This document shows positions 1 to 8,311 of a stretch of DNA of 64,000 bases, piece by piece. The translations under genes and the position numbers were made by a program. The stretch is from CAJXII01 sp965242915 (lineage in GTDB: Bacteria; Campylobacterota; Campylobacteria; Campylobacterales; Arcobacteraceae): NCBI GenBank assembly GCA_965242915.1, contig CBDETN010000027.1, positions 248,001-312,000 of the forward strand, in the 5' to 3' direction. Every line of letters begins with the position of its first letter. Positions within the stretch are counted from its first letter, which is position 1. The notes under the pieces are model-generated. The model was given only the letters and a program-made list of their open reading frames with translations, did not search any database and had not been told where the DNA came from.

Positions 1-2166
1 AAAGTTGAAAGTCAAAGCGGGGATGACAACCTTGAAGCTTTAGAAAAATACGGTATTGATTTAAACAAACAAGCACTTGATGGTAAACTGGATCCTGTAA
101 TTGGTCGTGATGAGCAGTTGCAAAGAATGATGCAGATTTTGATTAGAAAAACAAAAAATAATCCGATTCTTTTAGGTGAACCTGGTACTGGTAAAACTGC
201 AATTGCGGAAGGGTTAGCACAAAGAATAGTAAATAAAGATGTACCAACCTCATTACAAAATAAAAGGGTAATCACTCTTGATATGAGTGCATTAATAGCA
301 GGGGCAAAATATAGAGGTGAGTTTGAGGATAGATTAAAAGCTGTTATTAAAGAGGTGCAAAAAGCTGGAAATATCATTTTATTTATTGATGAGATTCATA
401 CTATAATTGGAGCTGGTGCAGCTGAGGGGAGTATGGATGCTGCAAATATTCTTAAACCTGCTCTAGCTCGTGGTGAGCTTCACACTATTGGTGCTACAAC
501 ACTAAAAGAGTATAGAAAATATTTTGAAAAAGATGCAGCTATGCAGCGAAGATTTCAACCCGTAAATGTAGATGAGCCAAGTGTAAATGAAGCCTTGCAA
601 ATTCTTAGAGGTATAAAAGAGAAACTTGAAACTTTTCATAATGTAACTATAAATGACTCTGCCTTAATAAGTGCAGCAAAATTAAGCCACAGATATATTA
701 CTGATAGATTTTTACCGGATAAAGCGATCGATTTAATTGATGAAGCAGCAGCTGAATTAAAAATGCAAATTGAGTCTGAGCCGACAATTCTTTCAACTAC
801 TAAAAGACAAATAGGAACTTTAGAGGTTGAAAAAGAAGCTTTAAAGATGGAGAAATCAACCATCGCTACAAAACTTGGTTTATCAAAAGTTACAAGTGAC
901 AGATTAGATGAAATAGAAAAAGAACTTTCAAATCTAAATGAACAAAAAAGAAATTTAGAAACTCAGTTTAAAAATGAAAAAGAGACTTTTAACGCTGTTT
1001 CAAGTATTAAAATAAAAATAGATGAATTAAAGACAAAAGCCGAACGAGCAAAAAAAGACAGTAAATTTGAAGAAGCTGCAAAGATTGAATATGGCGAGAT
1101 TCCAGAGCTTGAAAATGAGATAAAAGCAAATGAAGAAAAATGGGCAAAAATGCAAGAATCAGGAACACTGCTTAAAAACTTTGTAGATGAAGATGCAATT
1201 GCCAGTATCGTATCTCGTTGGACTGGAATCCCTGTAAATAAAATGATGTCAAGCGAGAAACAAAAAATTCTACAAGTTGAGAGTGTATTGAAAAAAGATG
1301 TCATTGGGCAAGATGAAGCATTAAAAGCAATTAGTCGAGCAATTAAAAGAAATAAAGCAGGACTAAGTGATGACAGTCGTCCTATTGGAAGCTTTATGTT
1401 TTTAGGCCCTACGGGAGTAGGTAAAACAGAGGCAGCTAAAACTTTGGCAAAATTCTTGTTTGATAATGATAAGTCGCTGATACGATTTGATATGTCTGAA
1501 TATATGGAAAAACATTCAGCCAGCAGGCTTATAGGAGCTGCACCTGGGTATGTAGGATACGAAGAGGGTGGACAATTGACTGAAGCAGTTAGAAGAAAAC
1601 CATATAGTGTTATTTTATTTGATGAGATAGAGAAAGCACATCCGGATGTATTTAATATCTTACTTCAAGTTTTAGATGATGGAAGATTAACAGATAACAA
1701 AGGTGTTACAGTAGATTTTAAAAATACTATTATTATCTTAACTTCAAATATTGGAAGTAGTAAAATTATAGAAATAAGTGATAGGGAAGAGAGAAAAAGT
1801 GAAGTTTTAAATGAATTAAAAGCTCACTTTAGACCTGAATTTTTAAATAGACTTGATGATATTATTATATTTGAACAACTTGGGATTGAAGCAATTACTA
1901 AAATAGTTGATATTATGTTTGACAGTATTGCTAAAAAAGTTGAAAGTAAGAATATAAAATTAACTATGACTGATGAAGCTAAAGCATTTATAGCTGAAGC
2001 TGGATTTGATCCGGTATATGGAGCAAGACCATTAAAAAGAGCATTATATGAGATTGTTGAGGATAAGTTAGCTGATATGATATTGGAAGAACAGATTCAA
2101 GATGGGAGCAATGTTGAATTTGATATTGTAAATGAGGAAATAGTTGTTAACATAAACAAAGATTAA
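1..2166 (+). CDS. clpB: ClpB disaggregase ATPase (5' end outside window)
   Basis: The frame is open from base 1, so the gene starts upstream; 721 residues are visible of the roughly 860 usual for ClpB, and the N-terminal domain is missing. Two AAA+ modules can be read. The first has Walker A GEPGTGKT near visible residue 59 and Walker B LFIDEIHT. The second has Walker A GPTGVGKTE near residue 469 and Walker B LFDEIEKAHPD. Between them is a charged helical stretch (about residues 270-370) matching the ClpB middle coiled coil, which ClpA lacks. The family works with DnaK/DnaJ/GrpE to resolubilise aggregated proteins in the cytoplasm. No ClpP-docking loop was recognised. Identification is strong; only the start is unknown. 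Confidence 0.95.
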   Translation, partial: KVESQSGDDNLEALEKYGIDLNKQALDGKLDPVIGRDEQLQRMMQILIRKTKNNPILLGEPGTGKTAIAEGLAQRIVNKDVPTSLQNKRVITLDMSALIAGAKYRGEFEDRLKAVIKEVQKAGNIILFIDEIHTIIGAGAAEGSMDAANILKPALARGELHTIGATTLKEYRKYFEKDAAMQRRFQPVNVDEPSVNEALQILRGIKEKLETFHNVTINDSALISAAKLSHRYITDRFLPDKAIDLIDEAAAELKMQIESEPTILSTTKRQIGTLEVEKEALKMEKSTIATKLGLSKVTSDRLDEIEKELSNLNEQKRNLETQFKNEKETFNAVSSIKIKIDELKTKAERAKKDSKFEEAAKIEYGEIPELENEIKANEEKWAKMQESGTLLKNFVDEDAIASIVSRWTGIPVNKMMSSEKQKILQVESVLKKDVIGQDEALKAISRAIKRNKAGLSDDSRPIGSFMFLGPTGVGKTEAAKTLAKFLFDNDKSLIRFDMSEYMEKHSASRLIGAAPGYVGYEEGGQLTEAVRRKPYSVILFDEIEKAHPDVFNILLQVLDDGRLTDNKGVTVDFKNTIIILTSNIGSSKIIEISDREERKSEVLNELKAHFRPEFLNRLDDIIIFEQLGIEAITKIVDIMFDSIAKKVESKNIKLTMTDEAKAFIAEAGFDPVYGARPLKRALYEIVEDKLADMILEEQIQDGSNVEFDIVNEEIVVNINKD

Positions 2167-2219
2167 GTAACTTTTAAATATAATCGCAAACTTAATTTAA
2201 AAAATAGAAGGAAATATTG

Positions 2220-2354
2220 ATGAAAAGAACTTATCAACCACACAACACGCCAAGAAAAAGAACTCATGGTTTTAGAATTAGAATGGCAACAAAAAACGGA
2301 AGAAGAGTTATTAAAGCTCGAAGAGCTAAAGGTAGAAAGAGATTAGCTGTTTAA
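2220..2354 (+). CDS. rpmH: 50S ribosomal protein L34
   Basis: A 44-codon gene beginning MKRTYQPHNTPRKRTHGFR and ending GRKRLAV, typical of bacterial L34 in length and in its very high Arg/Lys content. It is preceded by AGAAGGAAAT, a good ribosome binding site. It heads the conserved rpmH-rnpA-yidD-yidC-jag-mnmE block. Its last 13 bases overlap the proposed start of rnpA in another frame, so the two are probably translationally coupled. Confidence 0.97.
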   Translation: MKRTYQPHNTPRKRTHGFRIRMATKNGRRVIKARRAKGRKRLAV

Positions 2355-2686
2355 ATAAATCTCATAGAATTAATAATTCTAAAGAATTCAGCAGAATATA
2401 CAGAAGCGATAAAAAGTGGCATAATCACTCTTTTGTCGCTTTTTTTAAAGGTGATAAAGAGAAGCTTAATGTTGCTTTTGTCACCTCAAAAAAAGTCGGT
2501 AATGCAGTAAAACGGAATGAGGCAAGAAGAAGATTAAGAGCTGTCTTTTTGGAGTTTGAATCATTACTTAAAAACGGAAAATATATACTTGTAGCCAAAG
2601 ATGAAATTTCTAACAGAGATTATAAAACCCTTAAAAAAGATTTCACTTGGACTATGAAAAAATTAGATTTATTTTTAACAGACTAA
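2342..2686 (+). CDS. rnpA: ribonuclease P protein component, probable ATT start
   Basis: Protein subunit of RNase P, which matures tRNA 5' ends. The frame encodes the family signature SKKVGNAVKRNEARRRLR and lies between rpmH and yidD, where rnpA belongs. The open frame begins after a TAG at 2333. It has no ATG, GTG or TTG before the conserved core; the first in-frame ATG is near the C-terminus. The best start is the ATT at 2342, preceded by the purine-rich GGTAGAAAGAG and giving a 114-residue protein that begins (M)SCLNKSHRI. This fits family N-termini. Product identity is strong. The exact start is inferred, and a sequencing error could explain the missing ATG. Confidence 0.88.
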   Translation: MSCLNKSHRINNSKEFSRIYRSDKKWHNHSFVAFFKGDKEKLNVAFVTSKKVGNAVKRNEARRRLRAVFLEFESLLKNGKYILVAKDEISNRDYKTLKKDFTWTMKKLDLFLTD

Positions 2687-2690
2687 TCAA

Positions 2691-3023
2691 ATGATAAAAA
2701 AACCACTTCTTTTGATACTTCAATTTTATCAAAAGTTTTTAAGCATTTTATCGTTTGGCAGTTGCAGATACCATCCTACTTGTTCAGAATATGCAAAATG
2801 GCAATTTGAAAATAACAATATTTTGTTTGCTTTTTATCATTCTTTTATTAGAATTTTAAGATGCAATCAATTGTTTGAAGGTGGGTTTGATTATCCAGAA
2901 GTTAAACATAATTTTACTAATATTGTATTTAAGAAAATAAATGTAAAATATTGGTATATACCGACAAAAAAAAATAATTATATTATAATTAAAAACTGGG
3001 AATTTAAAAATGGCACTAAATGA
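2691..3023 (+). CDS. yidD: membrane protein insertion efficiency factor YidD
   Basis: A 110-residue protein with the YidD hallmarks: an N-terminal amphipathic/hydrophobic helix followed by CRYHPTCSEYA and a cysteine-containing RCNQLFEGGFD motif. YidD assists insertion of inner-membrane proteins alongside YidC. It starts four bases after the rnpA stop and overlaps yidC by 14 bases. The C-terminal tail of about 35 residues is longer than in compact homologues and rich in Lys, Asn and Tyr. Confidence 0.93.
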   Translation: MIKKPLLLILQFYQKFLSILSFGSCRYHPTCSEYAKWQFENNNILFAFYHSFIRILRCNQLFEGGFDYPEVKHNFTNIVFKKINVKYWYIPTKKNNYIIIKNWEFKNGTK

Positions 3024-4671
3024 TAATAAAATGAATAAACAAGATACACAAAAAAGAATTTTAATGGCAACTTTATTGTCATTTGCATTTTTTATAGCAT
3101 ATGATTTTTTATATGTACAACCACAAGCAATACAACAAGAACAAGTTTTTCAAGCAGCACAGTCAAAGACAGCAAATACAAATCCACAAACTACCAACCC
3201 TAACACAGCAGCGCCGCAAATAGTTTCTCAACAAACTCAAGCAAATAACGCACCGCTTACTTCAGATGCGGCCACAAGTGAAATAATCTCAACAATAACT
3301 ACAAAAAACAATATTATTGAAATCGATTCTCTTGGTAGAATTGCTCAAGTTACACTTCTAAAAAAACAATATATTAATGAAGATGGCTCACAAATAAAAC
3401 TTTTTAACGAAAATCAATTAAGAGCTTTAGAAGTTAGATTTTCTAATAGAACTTTAAATGATGAAGCTTTTAAAAATAAAGTAACAGCATCAAGTAAAAC
3501 TTTGAATGCTTTAAATGGTGAAGTTAAACTAACCCTTACTCAAAAATTATCAAATACAACTTTAATCAAAAATTTAACAATTTACTCTGATGGACACTAT
3601 GACTTAGAAGTAATAGTTCCAAATGGTGAACCATTTTTTATAACTCCAGGATTTAGACCGGATGTACTTGCTGATATGTATGCTGATCATGGTGCCCTGC
3701 TTGCATTAAATGATGGTACATTAAATATAATGGAAGATGAAGATTTTGAGACAACTACAACATTTACCGGAGTTCAAATAGCTTCTTCATTTGATAGATA
3801 TTATGCATCTGTTTTATATAATACTATTGATAGTTTAGAACTCTCCGTTATGCCGGATACTGATAATAATCCACAAATTTTTATTCATGGTAAGAATACA
3901 TTAACTCTTAGTGGTTATATGGGCCCAAAAAACTACAATGACTTAACTGCACTTGACCCTAAATTATCACAAGTTATTGAATATGGTTGGTTTACTTTTA
4001 TAGCAAAACCGATGTTTCAGATGCTTCAATTTATACAAAGTTATGTAGGTAACTGGGGTTGGACTATTGTTATTGTAACAATATTAATTAAAACTATACT
4101 TTATCCTTTAGCATACAAAGGTATGGTATCTATGAACAGACTTAAAGAGTTATCACCTCAAGTTAAGAAACTTCAAGAAAAATATAAAGATGACAAACAA
4201 AAAGCATCTATGCATATGATGGAATTATATAAAAAAGAGGGAGCAAACCCAATGGGCGGTTGTCTTCCAATTTTACTTCAAATTCCAATATTCTTTGCTA
4301 TTTATAGAGTTTTACTAAATGCAATTGAGCTAAAAGGTAGTGAGTGGATTTGGTGGATTGAAGATTTATCTTTAATGGATCCATACTATGTATTACCAAT
4401 ACTTATGGGTGCAACAATGTTTATTCAACAAAAAATCACACCTAACCAAATGCAAGATGAGATGCAAAAGAAAATGTTTATGATGCTTCCTGTAATCTTT
4501 ACATTTTTCTTTTTATGGTTCCCTGCCGGACTTACTTTATACTGGTTTATGAATAACTTGTTTACTGTAGCTCAACAATATTATGTAAATAGTATCTTTG
4601 CAAAAGCAAAAGTTGCCAGACATAAAGAACATGAAGAAAAAAGTCATACGAAAGCACACAATAAAAAATAA
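3010..4671 (+). CDS. yidC: membrane protein insertase YidC
   Basis: A 553-residue inner-membrane insertase of the Gram-negative type. It has one N-terminal membrane segment (about residues 18-36), a Gln/Asn/Thr-rich linker, a large periplasmic beta domain, then the C-terminal 60KD-IMP core from about residue 345 with five hydrophobic segments. The core includes NPMGGCLPILLQIPIFFAIY and a Lys/His-rich tail. It inserts membrane proteins with SecYEG or alone. The ATG at 3010 overlaps yidD; an in-frame ATG at 3031 is an alternative start but lacks an obvious ribosome binding site. Jag follows 15 bases later. Confidence 0.95.
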   Translation: MALNDNKMNKQDTQKRILMATLLSFAFFIAYDFLYVQPQAIQQEQVFQAAQSKTANTNPQTTNPNTAAPQIVSQQTQANNAPLTSDAATSEIISTITTKNNIIEIDSLGRIAQVTLLKKQYINEDGSQIKLFNENQLRALEVRFSNRTLNDEAFKNKVTASSKTLNALNGEVKLTLTQKLSNTTLIKNLTIYSDGHYDLEVIVPNGEPFFITPGFRPDVLADMYADHGALLALNDGTLNIMEDEDFETTTTFTGVQIASSFDRYYASVLYNTIDSLELSVMPDTDNNPQIFIHGKNTLTLSGYMGPKNYNDLTALDPKLSQVIEYGWFTFIAKPMFQMLQFIQSYVGNWGWTIVIVTILIKTILYPLAYKGMVSMNRLKELSPQVKKLQEKYKDDKQKASMHMMELYKKEGANPMGGCLPILLQIPIFFAIYRVLLNAIELKGSEWIWWIEDLSLMDPYYVLPILMGATMFIQQKITPNQMQDEMQKKMFMMLPVIFTFFFLWFPAGLTLYWFMNNLFTVAQQYYVNSIFAKAKVARHKEHEEKSHTKAHNKK

Positions 4672-4686
4672 CTCAAAGGATTTATT

Positions 4687-5529
4687 ATGTCTAAACAATT
4701 TAGAGCCAAAACTTTAGAAGAAGCTTATAAAAATGCAACAGCTAGTTTAAATTGTTCCATTACAGATTTAGATATTGAGATAGTTCAATCAGGCAATAAA
4801 GGCTTTTTTGGACTATTTGTCAAAGAAGCCATTATTTTAGTTGAACTTAAAAACTCTCATTCAAAACCACAGAAACAAAAAGAATATAAAGAACCTAAAC
4901 CAGTTCAAACTAAAAAACCTATTATTACAACAACAAAATCTCCAGAAACAAAACAACTTAAAAAAGTAATTCAACAACCAATTGAACAACCTAAAGAACA
5001 AATCTTTGATGATTTTTATAGTAGTGCTGATGCAAAAAAAACTCATGACAAAATAACTATTAAAAAAGATGACAATATTATTACAACTGAAGTTCAAGAA
5101 AAAATAAATAAATTATTTAGCCATACTTGCTATAAACTTGATAAAATTCAAGTGTCTTTTTATGATGATGAAACTTTATATATTGAATTTAAAGGTGAAG
5201 ATGCTGCTTTATTAATTGGGAAAGAGGGTTATAGATACAAAGCTTTATCTTATATTTTATTTAATTGGATTCATGAAAAATATAACTTAATGTTAAGACT
5301 TGAAGTTGCTCAGTTTTTAACTTCACAAGAAGAAGCAATCTCAAATTATTTAGTACCGGTAATTCAAACAATTAAAGAAGACGGTTTTTATAAAACTAAA
5401 CCTTTAGATGGTGTATTAGTGCATATTGCCTTAAAAAGATTAAGAGATGAGTTTCCCGAGAAATATGTTGCTGTAAAAACAAATGTTAAAGGCGATAAAT
5501 ATATTTTAGTAAACGAATACCGTAAATAG
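4687..5529 (+). CDS. jag: Jag/KhpB-type RNA-binding protein
   Basis: A 280-residue protein with a Jag-N domain at the start (FRAKTLEEAYKNA, then SGNKGFFGLF), a low-complexity Lys/Gln/Pro linker (about residues 58-105), a KH-type domain (ALLIGKEGYRYKAL, about residues 172-186), and an R3H-like C-terminus (LRDEFPEKYVAVKT). Jag/KhpB proteins bind RNA and in other bacteria influence cell division and elongation. Position next to yidC is conserved in many phyla. The ribosome binding site AAAGGA precedes the ATG. Confidence 0.9.
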   Translation: MSKQFRAKTLEEAYKNATASLNCSITDLDIEIVQSGNKGFFGLFVKEAIILVELKNSHSKPQKQKEYKEPKPVQTKKPIITTTKSPETKQLKKVIQQPIEQPKEQIFDDFYSSADAKKTHDKITIKKDDNIITTEVQEKINKLFSHTCYKLDKIQVSFYDDETLYIEFKGEDAALLIGKEGYRYKALSYILFNWIHEKYNLMLRLEVAQFLTSQEEAISNYLVPVIQTIKEDGFYKTKPLDGVLVHIALKRLRDEFPEKYVAVKTNVKGDKYILVNEYRK

Positions 5530-5549
5530 TGGTTATGGGATAGTGGCTA

Positions 5550-6896
5550 GTGATTAATGATGATACTATAGTTGCCATTGCTACGGCTCATGGTATCGGC
5601 TCTATTTCAATTGTGCGGTTAAGTGGAGAAAATTCACTTAGCATTGCACTTCAAATTTCAAAAATTTCTTCTTTAACTCCAAGAAACGCAACCCTGTCAA
5701 AACTTTATGATAACCAAAATGAACTTATTGATGAAGCTTTATTGATTTATTTTAAAAATCCGTCATCATTTACAGGTGAAGATATAGTTGAATTTCAATG
5801 TCATGGGGGAATTGCTATTTCAAATTTAGTCTTGGAATCTTGTATAAAGCAAGGTGCAAGATTAGCGAATCCAGGGGAATTTTCTAAACGAGCTTTTTTA
5901 AATGGTAAAATAGATTTATCACAAGCTCAAGCTATATCAAAGATGATAGAGGCTAGAAGCGAAGATGCTGTTAAACTTTTAGCTCGTCAGTTAAAAGGTG
6001 AATTGTCCAAGTTTGTAGAAGATATAAGAAAAGATTTACTTTTTATGTTAGCTTATACAGAAGTTACAATTGATTATGCAGAAGAAGATTTACCGGCAGA
6101 TATTTTTAAACAAATAAATACAAAACTTGAAGCAATAAACATAAAGTTAGATAATACACTTGAGTCAAGTAAGAGAAGAGAAGGCTTGATAGATGGTTTT
6201 AAAGTTGCAATTATAGGAAAACCAAATGTTGGAAAATCAAGTCTTTTAAACAAATTGCTTAATTTTAACCGTGCAATTGTAAGTGATATTGCTGGAACCA
6301 CTAGAGATACTATTGAGGAAAGTGTAAAAATAGGAACTCATATTATCAAAGTTGTTGACACTGCCGGTATTAGGCATTCAAATGATGAAATTGAAAAAAT
6401 AGGAATAGAAAAATCAATTGAAGCTATTAACGAAGCAGATATTATAGTAGCTTTATTTGATGGAAGTCGTGAATTTGATAACGAAGATAAACAAATTCTA
6501 GAGCTTTTAGATAATAGTGACAAAGAAAAAATTATTATTTTAACTAAATCTGATTTAGAGGTAAGATTTAATATTGCATCTCTAACAATAAACACTAAAC
6601 ACTTAACACTAAACACTAAAAAAGATATAACACCGCTTATTAAACAAATTGAAACAATTCTAAATCAAAACACTTCAAGTGATGAGATAACATTGGTTTC
6701 TAAACAACAAGTAAAAGAGGTAGAGGAAACTTTAAAATATATCAAGCAGGCTTTCACTCCTCTTCAAACAGGAGAATTAGAATTTTTTGCTCATCATATA
6801 AATGAAGCTTTGACACATATATCAAATATTACAAGACCTTACGAACATAGTGAAATGTTAGATGTAATGTTTGGTGAATTTTGCTTAGGAAAATAA
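5550..6896 (+). CDS. mnmE: tRNA uridine-5-carboxymethylaminomethyl GTPase MnmE
   Basis: A 448-residue tRNA-modifying GTPase that works with MnmG on the wobble uridine. Order: an N-terminal folate-binding domain (IVAIATAHGIGSISIVRLSG), a helical domain, an inserted G domain with GKPNVGKSS (about residue 222), DIAGTTRD and DTAGIR, then the C-terminal helical part ending in the diagnostic CLGK cysteine. The G4 motif reads TKSD rather than NKxD, a tolerated variant. Near residues 347-360 is a small in-frame repetitive insertion (see 6591-6618). The start overlaps no neighbour. Confidence 0.95.
   Translation: MINDDTIVAIATAHGIGSISIVRLSGENSLSIALQISKISSLTPRNATLSKLYDNQNELIDEALLIYFKNPSSFTGEDIVEFQCHGGIAISNLVLESCIKQGARLANPGEFSKRAFLNGKIDLSQAQAISKMIEARSEDAVKLLARQLKGELSKFVEDIRKDLLFMLAYTEVTIDYAEEDLPADIFKQINTKLEAINIKLDNTLESSKRREGLIDGFKVAIIGKPNVGKSSLLNKLLNFNRAIVSDIAGTTRDTIEESVKIGTHIIKVVDTAGIRHSNDEIEKIGIEKSIEAINEADIIVALFDGSREFDNEDKQILELLDNSDKEKIIILTKSDLEVRFNIASLTINTKHLTLNTKKDITPLIKQIETILNQNTSSDEITLVSKQQVKEVEETLKYIKQAFTPLQTGELEFFAHHINEALTHISNITRPYEHSEMLDVMFGEFCLGK
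6591..6618 (+). repeat. 14-bp tandem repeat inside mnmE
   Basis: Two adjacent 14-bp units, AACACTAAACACTT and AACACTAAACACTA, followed by AAA. They encode a short N-T-K/L-T stretch between the G4 region and the next helix of the GTPase domain. They stay in frame. The TTAACACTAAA core also occurs in the glmS insertion at 19870-19904. Confidence 0.75.
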
Positions 6897-6906
6897 GAGT
6901 AAGATC

Positions 6907-8217
6907 ATGAAAATATATCAACAATTTTTAATACCGATTATTTTAGCCTTTATTGGATATTTTTTATCAGGAATGGTATTTGAAGAAACACAAGCTAGAC
7001 TTATAGGTGTAGTAGTATTATTGGTTTTTATGTGGACAAATGAGGTTTTACCGTTAGGTGTGGTATCTTTATTACCTATTATTTTATTCCCGGCATTTGA
7101 TATTATGGCTACAAATGCAACAACAGTTAATTATTCAAAATCAATTATATTCTTATTTTTAGGTGGGTTTTTACTTGCAATTGCTGTTGAAAAAATTGGC
7201 TTGCATAAAATTATAGCAAATAAATTATTATCATTTTTCCCAAATTCAAGTCGTGGTGTTATCTTTGCTTTGGCAATAACATCTGCACTTTTAAGCTCAC
7301 TGCTTTCAAATACAACAACCGCCCTGCTTTTAATGCCAATCGCCCTATTCCTAACAGATATTAAAAAATTAAAAGTCAGACTTGTTTTAGCAGTTGCTTA
7401 CGGTGCAAGTATTGGTGGAATTATTACCCCTATTGGAACTCCTCCAAACCTAATTTTAATGGGATTCTTACAGGATAACGATTTACCGAGTTTAACATTC
7501 TTTAGTTGGATGTTAAAAACTATCCCATTGGCAGCTATTATGCTGATCGTTGTTTCTTATATATTGTCTTTAGGAACAAAAGACATACAAGTACAACCTC
7601 AATTAGATAAAACTGCTACTTTAAATAACGATCAAAACAGATTAAAAAATATTTTACTTTTATTGGTTGTTATACTTGGATTAAACTCTTTTATTGGTCT
7701 AAATGAAGCTGGACTGCTACTTAGTTTTGGTTTATTTATGATGATGCCAAAAGTTGGATTTTTAAAATGGCAAGATTCTAAAAAAATACCTTTTGAAATT
7801 ATATTTTTATTTGGTGCCGGTTTTTCCATTGCAGCAGCATTTAGCCACACAGGTTTAGCCCAAGCAATAGCCCAAATGCTTTTAACTTTAACAGAACTCT
7901 CCCCTTTAATTTTAATTCTAATAGTTGCTTCACTTATTACTTTTACAACAGAAGTTACAAGCAATACAGCCCTGATATCAATTACTTTACCTATTATTTA
8001 TTCTTTAGGTATGGCGTCGGATATTGATACAAATCTTATACTTATGGTAGCAACTATTTGTGCCAGTTATGCTTTTATGCTTCCTATTGCAACTCCGCCT
8101 AATGCAATTGCTATGAGTAGTAAAGTTTTAACTATTAAAGATATGGCAACATTTGGAATATTTTTTAATATTATTGCTATTTTATTAACATCATCTGTTG
8201 CTATGTTATTATGGTAA
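6907..8217 (+). CDS. DASS/SLC13-family sodium:anion symporter
   Basis: A 436-residue integral membrane protein with about 11 hydrophobic segments. It carries the two family signature loops: SNTTTALLLMPIA (about residue 134) with GTPPNLILMGF (about residue 178), and TEVTSNTALISITLPI (about residue 348) with ATPPNAIAMSS (about residue 398). This paired SNT plus TPPN arrangement is typical of divalent anion:Na+ symporters that import dicarboxylates, and of some sulfate or phosphate carriers. The substrate cannot be read from sequence. It lies 10 bases downstream of mnmE and is probably cotranscribed. Confidence 0.85.
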   Translation: MKIYQQFLIPIILAFIGYFLSGMVFEETQARLIGVVVLLVFMWTNEVLPLGVVSLLPIILFPAFDIMATNATTVNYSKSIIFLFLGGFLLAIAVEKIGLHKIIANKLLSFFPNSSRGVIFALAITSALLSSLLSNTTTALLLMPIALFLTDIKKLKVRLVLAVAYGASIGGIITPIGTPPNLILMGFLQDNDLPSLTFFSWMLKTIPLAAIMLIVVSYILSLGTKDIQVQPQLDKTATLNNDQNRLKNILLLLVVILGLNSFIGLNEAGLLLSFGLFMMMPKVGFLKWQDSKKIPFEIIFLFGAGFSIAAAFSHTGLAQAIAQMLLTLTELSPLILILIVASLITFTTEVTSNTALISITLPIIYSLGMASDIDTNLILMVATICASYAFMLPIATPPNAIAMSSKVLTIKDMATFGIFFNIIAILLTSSVAMLLW

Positions 8218-8311
8218 TTTTTTTAATTAATTAATTTTTATAACTTCAACATTTTAAAAACAACTTTTAGATATAATTTCCTAAAATTACAAACTATCAA
8301 GGTAAATAAAT

